DNA from: Hyphomicrobiales bacterium
GTDB taxonomy: Bacteria; Pseudomonadota; Alphaproteobacteria; Rhizobiales; Rhizobiaceae
DNA length: 64,000 nt
Assembly (NCBI GenBank): GCA_900471925.1
Contig: UCGV01000001.1
Coordinates: forward strand, 409,648 to 473,647
Direction: 5' to 3'
Shown here: positions 47,862 to 56,474 of the stretch, piece after piece
How the letters are laid out: every line of letters begins with the position of its first letter
Position numbering within the stretch: the stretch's first letter is position 1
Notes under the pieces: model-generated
Seen by the model: the letters and a program-made list of their open reading frames with translations, nothing else
Told to the model about the DNA's origin: nothing
Databases searched by the model: none
Program-made: the position numbers and the translations under genes

Positions 47862-48307
47862 CGGAAATCCTCTTCTATCATTTGACTGAATCGAAGCTGG
47901 AAGACGCGCTGCCGCCGCTGCTCGACAAAAGTGTCGAGCGCGGTTGGCGCGTCGCTGTCCAGATGAGGGAGACGACCCGTCGCGATGCGCTGGATACGCA
48001 TCTATGGACCTATCGGGAGGATAGTTTCCTGCCGCATGGAACCGACGAGGCCGATTTCGCGGGCGATCAGCCGGTGCTTCTAACGATCTCTGCCGACAAT
48101 GCGAATGCCGCAACCGTCCGCTTCATCGTCGATGGCGCTGAACCCCCGTCAGCCGCCGACTATGAGCGCATCGTCTTCATGTTCGACGGATACGATCAGG
48201 AACAGCTGGAGGGCGCGCGCGCCGAATGGAAGAAGCTGAAAGGCGAGGGGCATAACCTCACCTATTGGCAGCAGACGCCGGAAGGACGCTGGGAGAAGAA
48301 GGCCTGA
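47858..48307 (+). CDS. holC: DNA polymerase III chi subunit
   Basis: A 149-residue HolC protein, a clamp-loader accessory that links the polymerase III holoenzyme to single-stranded-DNA-binding protein. The [21 protein letters not shown] start and the [16 protein letters not shown] block are family hallmarks. ATG at 47858 overlaps the pepA stop by four bases. The C-terminal half is longer than in E. coli HolC by a few residues. Confidence 0.93.
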   Translation: MTEILFYHLTESKLEDALPPLLDKSVERGWRVAVQMRETTRRDALDTHLWTYREDSFLPHGTDEADFAGDQPVLLTISADNANAATVRFIVDGAEPPSAADYERIVFMFDGYDQEQLEGARAEWKKLKGEGHNLTYWQQTPEGRWEKKA

Positions 48308-48316
48308 CATCAACCC

Positions 48317-48868
48317 TCATGCGAGGCCAGCCTCTGCCAGCACTCTGTCGATGAAATCCTTCTTCGCCATCGTATAGGCGGCGCGGCTTTCGGCAAATTT
48401 CTCCGCCAGGCCGATCTTCAGTTCCTCATAGGCTTGCGCCAGCGGCGGATCGCTCCGCAGCCTGTCACGGAAGAAGATGTCCCGCCGCCAGTTGAATCCC
48501 TGATATTCGACAACATGGGCGAGATGGGTGCGCGTCTCGCCGGTAATGCCACGGCCGAAAAGATGATCGTCGGGTACGATATCGGCGCCGGCGTAATCAT
48601 AGCCGATCGCTTCCATCGGCTTGATGCAGGCAAGTCCGTTCTCGAGGTCTTGGACACCGATCAGGATGTCGATGATGGGTTTGGCCTTGATGCCCGGAAT
48701 GGCGGTGCTGCCGAAATGCTGGATATCGAGCGCGAGAGGCCCCAGCGCATCGCGAATCCTAGCTTCCTCCAGCAGATAGGCCTCACGCCATTTCGCATTG
48801 GGGTCGGCAAGCCTTACCGACAGGTGCCGAACGCCCAATCCGAAAGTTTCATCCTGCTCCTGCTGCAT
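48317..48868 (-). CDS. GrpB family protein
   Basis: A 183-residue member of the GrpB/UPF0157 family, related to nucleotidyltransferases. The block HFGSTAIPGIKAKPIIDILIG near residues 52-72 is the family hallmark and contains the Ser and Asp positions of a nucleotidyltransferase-like core. Biochemical role not established. ATG at 48868; monocistronic and convergent with holC. Confidence 0.85.
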   Translation of the reverse strand: MQQEQDETFGLGVRHLSVRLADPNAKWREAYLLEEARIRDALGPLALDIQHFGSTAIPGIKAKPIIDILIGVQDLENGLACIKPMEAIGYDYAGADIVPDDHLFGRGITGETRTHLAHVVEYQGFNWRRDIFFRDRLRSDPPLAQAYEELKIGLAEKFAESRAAYTMAKKDFIDRVLAEAGLA

Positions 48869-48943
48869 GGAAAACGTCCCTCACGTTTCGTTTTCCCACT
48901 CTAGCATTCCGCAGGCGCATTGGCATCTGCCGCAAAAGGCGGA

Positions 48944-49870
48944 TCAGTCGTGGAAGGCTTCGACGAATTTACGCTTGCCCAGCATGAAGGCGTCGGCGAC
49001 GTGACGCAGGGGTGCGAGATCGACATCCGACGTACCGGCCTTGATGAGCTCGGCGAAACGGCGGTAGAGCGACGGGTACTCGGCTTCCGGCGCCGAGAAT
49101 GTCAACTCGCCGTTGACGGAGAGCTTAGAGCCGCCTTCGGAGAGAACCATCTGTCCGGCAGCCGTTTCGGCAACGATGTCCCAGCTCTGCTTGCCGGTCT
49201 GGCGCCAGTCGAATTCGGCATGGACCGGAAGGTGATCGACATTGCGGAAATGCAGGTCGGCGGCGATCGGCGAGTCGCGGTTTTCAGGGAATTCCAGCGT
49301 GCCGGCGACGAGGAACATCGCCTTGGGCAGAATATGCGTGACGATCGACAGGGCGTTGATACCGGGGTCGAAAACGCCGAGGCCGCCGGCCTGCCAGATC
49401 CATTCCTGGTTCGGATGCCAGTGGCGCACGTCTTCCTTCCAGATGACATGCACGCTTTTGATTTCGGCCGAAGCGAGGAACGCTTTCGTGGCTTCGACGG
49501 CCGGCGCATAACGCGAATGCCAGCTCGCAAACAGCGTGGCGCCCTGCTTGGTGGCGAGGTCTTCGAGATCGGCCACTTCGCTCAGCGTCGCGCCCGGCGG
49601 CTTTTCGAGGAAGACGTGCTTGCCGGCAGCGAGCGCCTTGTAGGCGGCTTCATAACGATACTGCGGCGGCATGCAGAGCGAAACGGCATCGATTGACGGT
49701 TCGGCATCCAGCATGTCGTCGATCGACGTATAGGCGGTAACGCCGTCGACCGTGCCGTTGCGGCTTGCCGTCGCCACCAGCTTGAAGTCGGCATTGGCGG
49801 CGATGGAGGGAAGGTGCTGGTCGCGGACGATCTTGCCGACGCCGACGATGGCGAGGTTGATGGCTGACAT
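48944..49870 (-). CDS. Gfo/Idh/MocA oxidoreductase, probable D-galactose 1-dehydrogenase
   Basis: A 308-residue oxidoreductase with an N-terminal Rossmann domain (NLAIVGVGKIVRDQHLPSI) and the family EKP motif (VFLEKPPGATLSE, about residues 90-102). The DVRHWHPNQEWIWQAGGLGVFDPGINALSI block closely recalls bacterial D-galactose 1-dehydrogenase (about 304 residues), which starts non-phosphorylating galactose breakdown. I use the ATG at 49870 (MSAINLAIVG); an open frame reaches 49948. No other galactose gene is adjacent, so the substrate is inferred from resemblance alone. Confidence 0.82.
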   Translation of the reverse strand: MSAINLAIVGVGKIVRDQHLPSIAANADFKLVATASRNGTVDGVTAYTSIDDMLDAEPSIDAVSLCMPPQYRYEAAYKALAAGKHVFLEKPPGATLSEVADLEDLATKQGATLFASWHSRYAPAVEATKAFLASAEIKSVHVIWKEDVRHWHPNQEWIWQAGGLGVFDPGINALSIVTHILPKAMFLVAGTLEFPENRDSPIAADLHFRNVDHLPVHAEFDWRQTGKQSWDIVAETAAGQMVLSEGGSKLSVNGELTFSAPEAEYPSLYRRFAELIKAGTSDVDLAPLRHVADAFMLGKRKFVEAFHD

Positions 49871-49957
49871 GGTGAAGCTCGCGTTCGGTGTTTCACTAAA
49901 AGTATGACTTATTGCGCGCCGTTTTATCAGAAAGCGATCCGCGGGCAAGCCACCCTG

Positions 49958-50788
49958 TCAGAGTGCCGCCATTTCCACCGGTGCGGAGCTCTTTCTGAAT
50001 TTCAGCGTCACTACCTTGTAACCCTCCGCTTCAAGTTTCGAAAGCAGTGTCGGCAACATCGTGGCGGTGCGCTTATGAATGTCATGCATCAGGATGATGC
50101 CTCGGCCGCGCTTGCGCAGCAGGTTCATGGTGCGCTGGGTGACAGCGACCGGCGTCGTGTTGAAATAATCCTTGCTGTCGATATCGACATCCATGACGAC
50201 CATGTCGCGCGTGGCTATGGCGGCGCGGAGCTTGTGATTGTCGGCGAGGTAGGGGAAGCGGAAGAAGTTCACATCCTCGCCGGTTGCCTTGGTCACCGCG
50301 AGCTGACCCTTGGCGACTTCCTTCATTGCGGCATCGAAGCCGAGCGCCGCAAGATCGGCATGGCGGTAAGTGTGGCTACCGATCGCATTGCCGTCCTCGG
50401 CGACCTTGCGGGCAAGTTCCGGATGCAGCTCGGCCATCTGGCCGACCATCATGAAGGCACCCTTGACGCCGAACTTGTCGAGGATCGCCAGTACCTTGTC
50501 CGTGCGTCCGGGGATCGGGCCGTCGTCGAAGCTTAGGACCACTTCCTTGTCGTGCAGCTTCAGGTCGGCAAGCGAGGCGACCTCCAGCGTGCGGCCGGCG
50601 AGGTGATGCCATCCCTCATATCTGGATACATCGGCATCCTCTTCATCTTTCGCGGTGAGTTTTTTACCCTCCGGCGCGATGACGGATGACGTCTTGATGG
50701 TCTTGTCCGGTTCCGGCTGCTTGGTGGTGGCGCAACCGGCAAGGGCGACGGTCAACGCGATGGCGGACAAGGCGAGGAAGCGGTGCAT
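49958..50788 (-). CDS. polysaccharide deacetylase lipoprotein (NodB domain)
   Basis: A 276-residue probable lipoprotein: signal with lipobox LAGC at residues about 16-19, a linker rich in Lys/Asp, then a CE4 NodB-homology domain. Catalytic motifs are SFDDGP (Asp-Asp), SHTYRHADL (His-x3-His), RFPY, DVDIDSKDY and LMHDIH. It should remove N-acetyl groups from a surface or wall glycan in the periplasm. Start ATG at 50788 is preceded by a long open frame without a ribosome site. Target glycan unknown; not linked to nod genes. Confidence 0.88.
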   Translation of the reverse strand: MHRFLALSAIALTVALAGCATTKQPEPDKTIKTSSVIAPEGKKLTAKDEEDADVSRYEGWHHLAGRTLEVASLADLKLHDKEVVLSFDDGPIPGRTDKVLAILDKFGVKGAFMMVGQMAELHPELARKVAEDGNAIGSHTYRHADLAALGFDAAMKEVAKGQLAVTKATGEDVNFFRFPYLADNHKLRAAIATRDMVVMDVDIDSKDYFNTTPVAVTQRTMNLLRKRGRGIILMHDIHKRTATMLPTLLSKLEAEGYKVVTLKFRKSSAPVEMAAL

Positions 50789-51072
50789 GAAAGGGCTCAA
50801 CAAATCAGGGATGAAAGTTGAGACAACCTTTCTGATTATGGTTAACGATCGGTTGATTTTGGCGTGAGCCGTGCCATTTCGCGGCACTTCGCCGCGTGCC
50901 AAAATCGGGGGAATCGGTCGTGCACAAAATCGGTCTGCGAAGGCCCGGTCGCGTATCTAGCCCTCGCGGAAGATTGGCTGGAAAGCGTATCGGAGGCGGG
51001 ATCTGATCGCCGCAATCATTGAATGCGGCGTCGCGGTGACTTTATTCGATCCGTGCAGTTTCCGGCGATGGC

Positions 51073-52953
51073 TTAACCTGCCATCGCCTCCTCATATTCG
51101 GCAGAGAGTTCAAGCCATTGCTCTTCTGCGGCAGCGAGCTTTGCCGCAGCTTCACCTCGCTGCTTGGCCTTTTCGGCGGCCTTGGCAGGAGCTTTCTCGT
51201 AGAGCGCGGGGTCCGCAAGCTCTGCATCAAGTCCCTGAATCAGTTTCTCCAACTTGCCCGTCAAGGATTCGATTTCATTGATCTTTTTCTTGAGCGGCGC
51301 GAGCGATGCGCGCCTGTCGGCATTGAGCTTGCGCTGGTCGGCCTTCGACGTCTGCTCATCGGCCTGCTTCGGCTCTTCCTTCTTCTTGCCTGAGGCAACG
51401 ATCAGATCGCGATATTCGTCCATATCGCCTTCGAAGCTTGTCACCGTGCCATTGTTGACCAGCCACAGTCGATCGACGGTCGCCTCGATCAGGTGCCGGT
51501 CGTGCGAGATCAGGATCACGGCGCCGTCATAATCGTTCAGCGCCTCGATCAGCGCCCGGCGGCTGTCGATGTCGAGATGGTTGGTCGGCTCGTCGAGGAT
51601 GAGCAGGTTCGGCGCGTGGAAGGCGGCAAGCCCCATCAGCAGGCGTGCCTTTTCGCCGCCCGAGAGATCCTTGGCCGCTGTCGCCATCTTTTCGGTCGCA
51701 AGACCCATCTGTGCCACACGTGAACGCACCTTCGCTTCCGGCTCGGTCGGCATCAGCCGGCGCACGTGCTCGACCGGCGTCTCGTTCGGCACGAGGTCGT
51801 CGAGCTGATGTTGGGCGAAGAAGCCGATCTTCAGGCTCGGCGCCAGGCGCAGATCGCCGCTTTCCGGCGCCAGCCGTCCCGAAATGAATTTGGCGAAGGT
51901 CGATTTGCCGTTGCCGTTCGAGCCGAGAAGCGCGATGCGGTCGTCATTGTCAATGCGCAGGTTGAGCCCTTTGAGGATCGGCTTGCCGGGCTCGTAGCCG
52001 ACGGCGCCACCGCTGATCGCGACGATCGGCGAGGCCGGCTGCTTTTCGGGCTCAGGGAAGGTAATCGGCTGGACGTGATCCTCGATGACGGCGGCAACAG
52101 TGCCCATGCGCTCCAGCGCCTTGACGCGTGACTGCGCCTGCTTGGCCTTTGAAGCCTTGGCCTTGAAGCGATCGATGAAGCTCTGCAGGTGCTTGCGCGC
52201 CGCATCGTTTTTCGCCTTGGCCTTCATCTGCAATTCGTCGGCTTCTGCCTTCTGCCGTTCGAACTGATCGTAATTGCCGCGATAGAAGGTGAGCTTCTTC
52301 TGGTCGAGATGCACGATGGAATTGACCGCGTTGTTGAGCATGTCGCGGTCATGGCTGATGATGATGACCGTGTGCGGATAGCGGCGGATATAATCCTCCA
52401 GCCACATCGTTCCCTCAAGGTCGAGATAGTTGGTCGGTTCGTCGAGTAACAGCAGGTCAGGCTCGGTGAAGAGCACTGAGGCGAGCGCCACGCGCATGCG
52501 CCAGCCGCCCGAAAAGGACGAGGCTGGCCGTGCCTGTGCTTCCTGATTGAAGCCGAGGCCGGAAAGGATGCTGGCGGCACGAGCTTCCGCAGAATGGGCG
52601 TCGATATCAACGAGGCGCATCTGTATCTCGGCGATCCGGTGCGGATCGGTTGCCGTCTCCGCTTCGGCCAGCAGGGCAGCGCGCTCCTTGTCTGCCGACA
52701 GCACGATCGTGATCAGCGAGTCCTCCGTTCCCGGCGCCTCCTGCTTCACCTGGCCCATCCGGGCATTCTTAGGGATCGATATTGTCCCGCTTTCTGCACC
52801 GAGGTCGCCCGTGATGACGCGGAACAGAGTGGATTTGCCGGCGCCGTTGCGCCCCACAAGCCCGGCCTTTGTGCCGGCGGGCAGCGAGACGCTGGCATGG
52901 TCAAGAAGCAGGCGGCCGGCAATACGGGCGGAAATATCTGAAATCGTGATCAT
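51073..52953 (-). CDS. ABC-F family ATPase (YheS/Uup type)
   Basis: A 626-residue soluble protein with two ABC cassettes joined by an ABC-F linker. Cassette 1: Walker A VGRNGAGKSTLF, signature SSFSGGWRMRVALA, Walker B LLLLDEPTNYLD. Cassette 2: LGSNGNGKSTFAKF, DLSGGEKARLLMGL, LLILDEPTNHLD. A C-terminal coiled coil (about 540-620, Lys/Ala/Glu-rich) follows. ABC-F proteins act on the ribosome; the YheS-like architecture fits. ATG at 52953. A hairpin (51064-51088) surrounds its stop but has no T tract. Confidence 0.92.
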   Translation of the reverse strand: MITISDISARIAGRLLLDHASVSLPAGTKAGLVGRNGAGKSTLFRVITGDLGAESGTISIPKNARMGQVKQEAPGTEDSLITIVLSADKERAALLAEAETATDPHRIAEIQMRLVDIDAHSAEARAASILSGLGFNQEAQARPASSFSGGWRMRVALASVLFTEPDLLLLDEPTNYLDLEGTMWLEDYIRRYPHTVIIISHDRDMLNNAVNSIVHLDQKKLTFYRGNYDQFERQKAEADELQMKAKAKNDAARKHLQSFIDRFKAKASKAKQAQSRVKALERMGTVAAVIEDHVQPITFPEPEKQPASPIVAISGGAVGYEPGKPILKGLNLRIDNDDRIALLGSNGNGKSTFAKFISGRLAPESGDLRLAPSLKIGFFAQHQLDDLVPNETPVEHVRRLMPTEPEAKVRSRVAQMGLATEKMATAAKDLSGGEKARLLMGLAAFHAPNLLILDEPTNHLDIDSRRALIEALNDYDGAVILISHDRHLIEATVDRLWLVNNGTVTSFEGDMDEYRDLIVASGKKKEEPKQADEQTSKADQRKLNADRRASLAPLKKKINEIESLTGKLEKLIQGLDAELADPALYEKAPAKAAEKAKQRGEAAAKLAAAEEQWLELSAEYEEAMAG

Positions 52954-53176
52954 GCGCGCGTTTTTGGCCGAAAGCCGCTGTCAAGGCAAGTGCGCAGATG
53001 GCGCGTGCAACCTGTTGCACGGCTCGGTTGGTTCATCCGACGGGCGTAGCATATGATGTAATTCTTTATTAAACGAAATCTTATATTTTAATCATGTGGA
53101 TGATCCATCGCCATCGACTTGCACTCATGGCGCTCCGGCCCTGTGCTAATGCCCGTTGTCCTGACAATTCACGTCC

Positions 53177-53476
53177 ATGAACCGTCTGGTCGTCTTTGCG
53201 CATTTCACCTTGTTTCTGGCGCTCATGCTTGCCGTATGGGCCGTGCCATCAGGGCGTTACGTGCTGGTTGTCACACATCCGGATGCCGCAGCGGACAATA
53301 TATTCACGGTGATCGGCCGGGCAGGCGGTTCCTTCGTGGGGCCGGGGCGACTCTCGTGGATGGCGGTTGCCTATTCCGATGAAAGCAATTTTCCAGCGCG
53401 CCTGATGCAGGCCGGCGCTCTCGTCGTGCTCAATCACAGCCTGGCCGTCGGCTGCCAGCAAGGAGACCAGAAATGA
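53177..53476 (+). CDS. small exported protein coupled to a chemoreceptor gene
   Basis: A 99-residue protein with an N-terminal signal or anchor helix ([19 protein letters not shown], residues 5-23) and a short extracytoplasmic domain ([50 protein letters not shown]). Its TGA overlaps the next ATG (ATGA), so it is coupled to the chemoreceptor gene. No strong ribosome site precedes its ATG. I do not recognise a named family. Location suggests an accessory periplasmic sensor piece for the receptor; inference only. Confidence 0.65.
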   Translation: MNRLVVFAHFTLFLALMLAVWAVPSGRYVLVVTHPDAAADNIFTVIGRAGGSFVGPGRLSWMAVAYSDESNFPARLMQAGALVVLNHSLAVGCQQGDQK

Positions 53477-55062
53477 ATGCGCTGAATGAACTCCGCGGAA
53501 AGATTTCGCCCGGCATCCTCGCTCTCCTTTGGATCAATGTCGGTCTCATCGTCCTCAGGTCATTCGTCCGCGAAGACGGGTTCGAGCTTTGGCCTGTTGT
53601 TGCTGCCGTGCTGATTGCCAGCGTCACCAGCGCCGGCTGGGTCCAGGATCGGATAGGCCCGACCACGCGGGTGGTCACCGCGATGTCCCATGCGGCGACG
53701 GTTGCGATCCTCGTCTACTGCTTCACAGGTTCGCCGCTGCAGATCGACATGCACATGTATTTCTTCGCGTCCCTGGCGATCTGCTCTGCCTGGATCGATT
53801 GGCGCGCCATCGTTGCCTATGCGGCCCTTGTGGCCGTTCATCATCTGGCGCTCTTCGTCATCGCGCCGCTGGCCGTTTTCCCCGGCGCATCCGGCTTCGA
53901 CAGAGTCGTGCTCCACGCGGTCGTGCTCGTCGTGCAGGCCGGTGTATTGATGATATTGACGTCAGCCGTCGTTGCCGCTTTCGCTTCGGCTGACAAGGCG
54001 GTCGTCACCGCCAACGAAGCCCAGCGTCAGGAGCGGGAAATGAGCGAAAGGGCCCGTCAGTCCGATCGCCAGGTCGAAAGCGAGCGGCAAGGCCGTGAAG
54101 ATGAACGCCGCCGTGAGGCCAGCGCGCTGGAATTCGCAGTCAATACGCTCCGCCATGCCCTTGCCGAACTTTCCGGCGGCAATCTGTCTGCCAGGATTTC
54201 CGCCCATCTGCCCGGCGATCTCGACAATCTGCGCCTTTCCTTCAATCAGTCGGTCGAAAAACTGGAGGAAGCGATTGCGCAGGCCAGTTCCGTCAGCGAA
54301 GGCGTTCGCGATGGCGTGGGACAGATCAGCGAGGCAAGCCGCGACCTGTCGACGCGTACCGAGCGTCAGGCAGCATCCATCGCCGAGACCGTTGCTGCTC
54401 TCGGCCATGTCACCGCCGTCGTGCGCCAGACCGGTGGTGTCGCCGAAAAGGTCGGCAAGCTCGTCACTCATGCAAAAGCAGGTGCGGAGCGTTCAGGCCA
54501 TATCGTCACCAGTGCCGTCGATGCGATGGGGCGGATCGAAAACAGCTCCCACGAGATCAACCAGATCATCGGCGTTATCGACGATATTGCTTTCCAGACG
54601 AACCTTCTGGCTTTGAATGCGGGTGTCGAAGCTGCTCGTGCCGGCGAAGCAGGCAAGGGCTTTGCTGTCGTCGCCCAGGAAGTGCGGGAGCTGGCCCAGC
54701 GATCGGCAAGTGCAGCAAAGGAAATCAAGCAGTTGATCAATGCCTCAGGCGAACATGTGAAGAGCGGCGTCGCCCTTGTCGATCAGGCGGGCGATGCGTT
54801 GACAACGATCGCAAGCGAGGTTTCCGAAATAAGTGGTCACATCGCCACCATCGTCAGCGGCGTTCGCGAACAGTCAACCGGCCTGTCGGAAATCAGCACG
54901 GCCATTTCTGAGATCGACCGCAGCACCCAGCAGAATGCAGCGATGGCCGAAGAATCCTCGGCGGCGACGGTCACTCTTTCTCGGGAAGCCGATGTGCTCG
55001 AAGGACTGATGGCAGGCTTCCGCACAGGTGGTGCTGCCAGGTCTGTCCGGGCGGTGGCCTGA
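53473..55062 (+). CDS. methyl-accepting chemotaxis protein with multi-helix membrane sensor
   Basis: A 529-residue chemoreceptor. Residues 1-175 contain about six membrane helices with almost no periplasmic loop, replacing the usual ligand domain; conserved-looking His residues lie in them ([25 protein letters not shown]). A charged coiled coil (about 180-215), a HAMP-like stretch ([12 protein letters not shown]) and the MA signalling domain follow, with the hairpin tip [22 protein letters not shown] near residue 400. No CheR-tethering pentapeptide at the C-terminus. The ATG at 53473 has AGGAGA six bases upstream. Confidence 0.92.
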   Translation: MNALNELRGKISPGILALLWINVGLIVLRSFVREDGFELWPVVAAVLIASVTSAGWVQDRIGPTTRVVTAMSHAATVAILVYCFTGSPLQIDMHMYFFASLAICSAWIDWRAIVAYAALVAVHHLALFVIAPLAVFPGASGFDRVVLHAVVLVVQAGVLMILTSAVVAAFASADKAVVTANEAQRQEREMSERARQSDRQVESERQGREDERRREASALEFAVNTLRHALAELSGGNLSARISAHLPGDLDNLRLSFNQSVEKLEEAIAQASSVSEGVRDGVGQISEASRDLSTRTERQAASIAETVAALGHVTAVVRQTGGVAEKVGKLVTHAKAGAERSGHIVTSAVDAMGRIENSSHEINQIIGVIDDIAFQTNLLALNAGVEAARAGEAGKGFAVVAQEVRELAQRSASAAKEIKQLINASGEHVKSGVALVDQAGDALTTIASEVSEISGHIATIVSGVREQSTGLSEISTAISEIDRSTQQNAAMAEESSAATVTLSREADVLEGLMAGFRTGGAARSVRAVA

Positions 55063-55067
55063 TCGCC

Positions 55068-56120
55068 TTACCGCCCGAAAGCCTGCACCGGCTGGCGTGG
55101 GTTGGACTGGGCGGCAAGCAGCGCCACGCGGGCATTCGCCTGAAGCTGACCGGAGGTGGCTGCATCGCCGCTGAGTGCCACACCGACTGAAATCGTCAGG
55201 CCGCTCGCCTCTGATGTATCCGATGCCGCAAAGACAAGATTATCCTCGACCGAGCCACGCAGACGCTCTGCGATGGCAAGCGCATCCTGCATGCCGACAT
55301 TGGCAAAGAGGAAGGCAAATTCGTCGGCATCCGTGCGAGCGATGAAGTCGTTCTTCTTGACCGTCTTGCGGAAGAGGCCGGCGAGTTTCTTCAGAAGCTT
55401 GTTGCCAGTCTGTGTGCCGTAACGGCTGTTCAGATCCTTGAAATCGTCAATGTCGATCATGATCAGCGCGCTACCGGCCGCACCCTCTTCCTGGCTGTAG
55501 AGGTCGTCGAGCGCACGGTTGAGGCCGATACGGTTCGGCAGACCGGTGATCTTGTCGGTGACAGCAGCGGTCTGCACGGCGGAGATCCCGCGCTCCAGCG
55601 CCGTCAGCCGCTCGATATCCTCTCCCAGCTTCGTGCCGATCGTCCGCTCAGCGGCAAGCACCGCCGATAGTGAAGAGGAGAGATAGTCGACCTCGGCCAT
55701 GAAGTCGGCGAGGCTTTGATGTTCCTGCTGGCCGGAGACGGACTTGAGGATGGTCTCGCAGGCGCGTGCGAAAGCCTGATGATGCAGGCGTCCCTCGGCC
55801 AGGCGTTCTGCGGTCTCCTTGAGAACACGGCTTGCCTCGTTGCGCGAGCGGTCGCCTGCCAGTCCGTAGTGGCCGACCAGCCGGTAGCGCAGGCCGAGTT
55901 CGTCCAGCGCCTCCTGCTGCGGATGCGGACCGAGCGCCGCGATATCCTGCGCCAGCCCGGCATTCAGGCCGACCAGCGCCTCGTGGAACAGTTCGTAATT
56001 GCGCGGCAGACTGGCAATATTGAGCCGCAACATATGCTGAGCGACCTTCTGGATATCGGCCGCCGACGTCGGCCGGGCGATCTCGCGAGCATTCAACGTG
56101 TTTGCAACGGCAGTCGGCAT
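55068..56120 (-). CDS. degenerate GGDEF-domain protein
   Basis: A 350-residue cytosolic protein. Residues 1-160 are alpha-helical and unnamed; residues about 180-345 form a diguanylate cyclase-like fold (TDKITGLPNRIGLNRALDDL; MIDIDDFKDLN). The active-site signature reads TDADEF in place of (G)GGDEF, the NDxxGHxxGD block is changed to NSRYGTQTGN, and no RxxD inhibitory site precedes it. It is unlikely to make cyclic di-GMP and may instead bind nucleotide or protein. It converges on the chemoreceptor gene with five bases between stops. Confidence 0.85.
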   Translation of the reverse strand: MPTAVANTLNAREIARPTSAADIQKVAQHMLRLNIASLPRNYELFHEALVGLNAGLAQDIAALGPHPQQEALDELGLRYRLVGHYGLAGDRSRNEASRVLKETAERLAEGRLHHQAFARACETILKSVSGQQEHQSLADFMAEVDYLSSSLSAVLAAERTIGTKLGEDIERLTALERGISAVQTAAVTDKITGLPNRIGLNRALDDLYSQEEGAAGSALIMIDIDDFKDLNSRYGTQTGNKLLKKLAGLFRKTVKKNDFIARTDADEFAFLFANVGMQDALAIAERLRGSVEDNLVFAASDTSEASGLTISVGVALSGDAATSGQLQANARVALLAAQSNPRQPVQAFGR

Positions 56121-56474
56121 GACGATCCCCTCATTGCCATTGTTCCCTGGGCCATCGGCTCTTTGATACCGCTATGCAGCTAAGCTTTTAAGAGACATTG
56201 AATTTTCAAGTTTTGCGGGCAGGGAAGCCGCAAAACCGGTTAATGCACTCTTGCCGTGTCGCTCTCACTTCCACGCGCGTCCGTCGTCGCGCAGATATTA
56301 GATGAGGTCGAGACCGAGGCTCGGTTTGCCGAGCGCCGTCACAGCCGCAAGTTTGACGAAACCGATGAAGGTGGCAGGCATCCTTGCATCATGTTTGGGC
56401 GAAACGGCGATTTCAGTTCCGCTTTTCGATGGTAGCGCAAAAAGAAAGGGCCGGCATGACCGGCCCATCCACAC
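56121..56474. other. gap between SPFH and GGDEF genes
   Basis: About 350 bases. The right end holds the SPFH terminator (56441-56466) and the left end the control region of the GGDEF gene. A minus-strand frame stays open from the terminator to TAA at 56300-56298 and reads protein-like (ATFIGFVKLAAVTALGKPSL), but its only ATG (56381) gives 27 residues and has no properly spaced ribosome site. Possible small gene or remnant. Confidence 0.3.
56441..56466 (-). terminator. intrinsic terminator after the SPFH gene
   Basis: Stem GGGCCGG (56448-56454) with CCGGCCC (56460-56466) around a 5-base loop, followed on the minus strand by TTTCTTTTTG. Eight bases past the stop. Confidence 0.88.

Noticed and set aside
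46506-48113. 535-codon minus-strand frame opposite pepA-holC
   Set aside because: Antisense to pepA with its NTDAEGRL signature; no start signal.
51064-51088. Hairpin GGCGATGGC around the ABC-F stop codon as a terminator
   Set aside because: Good stem but no T tract on the minus strand, and the stem lies partly inside the coding frame.
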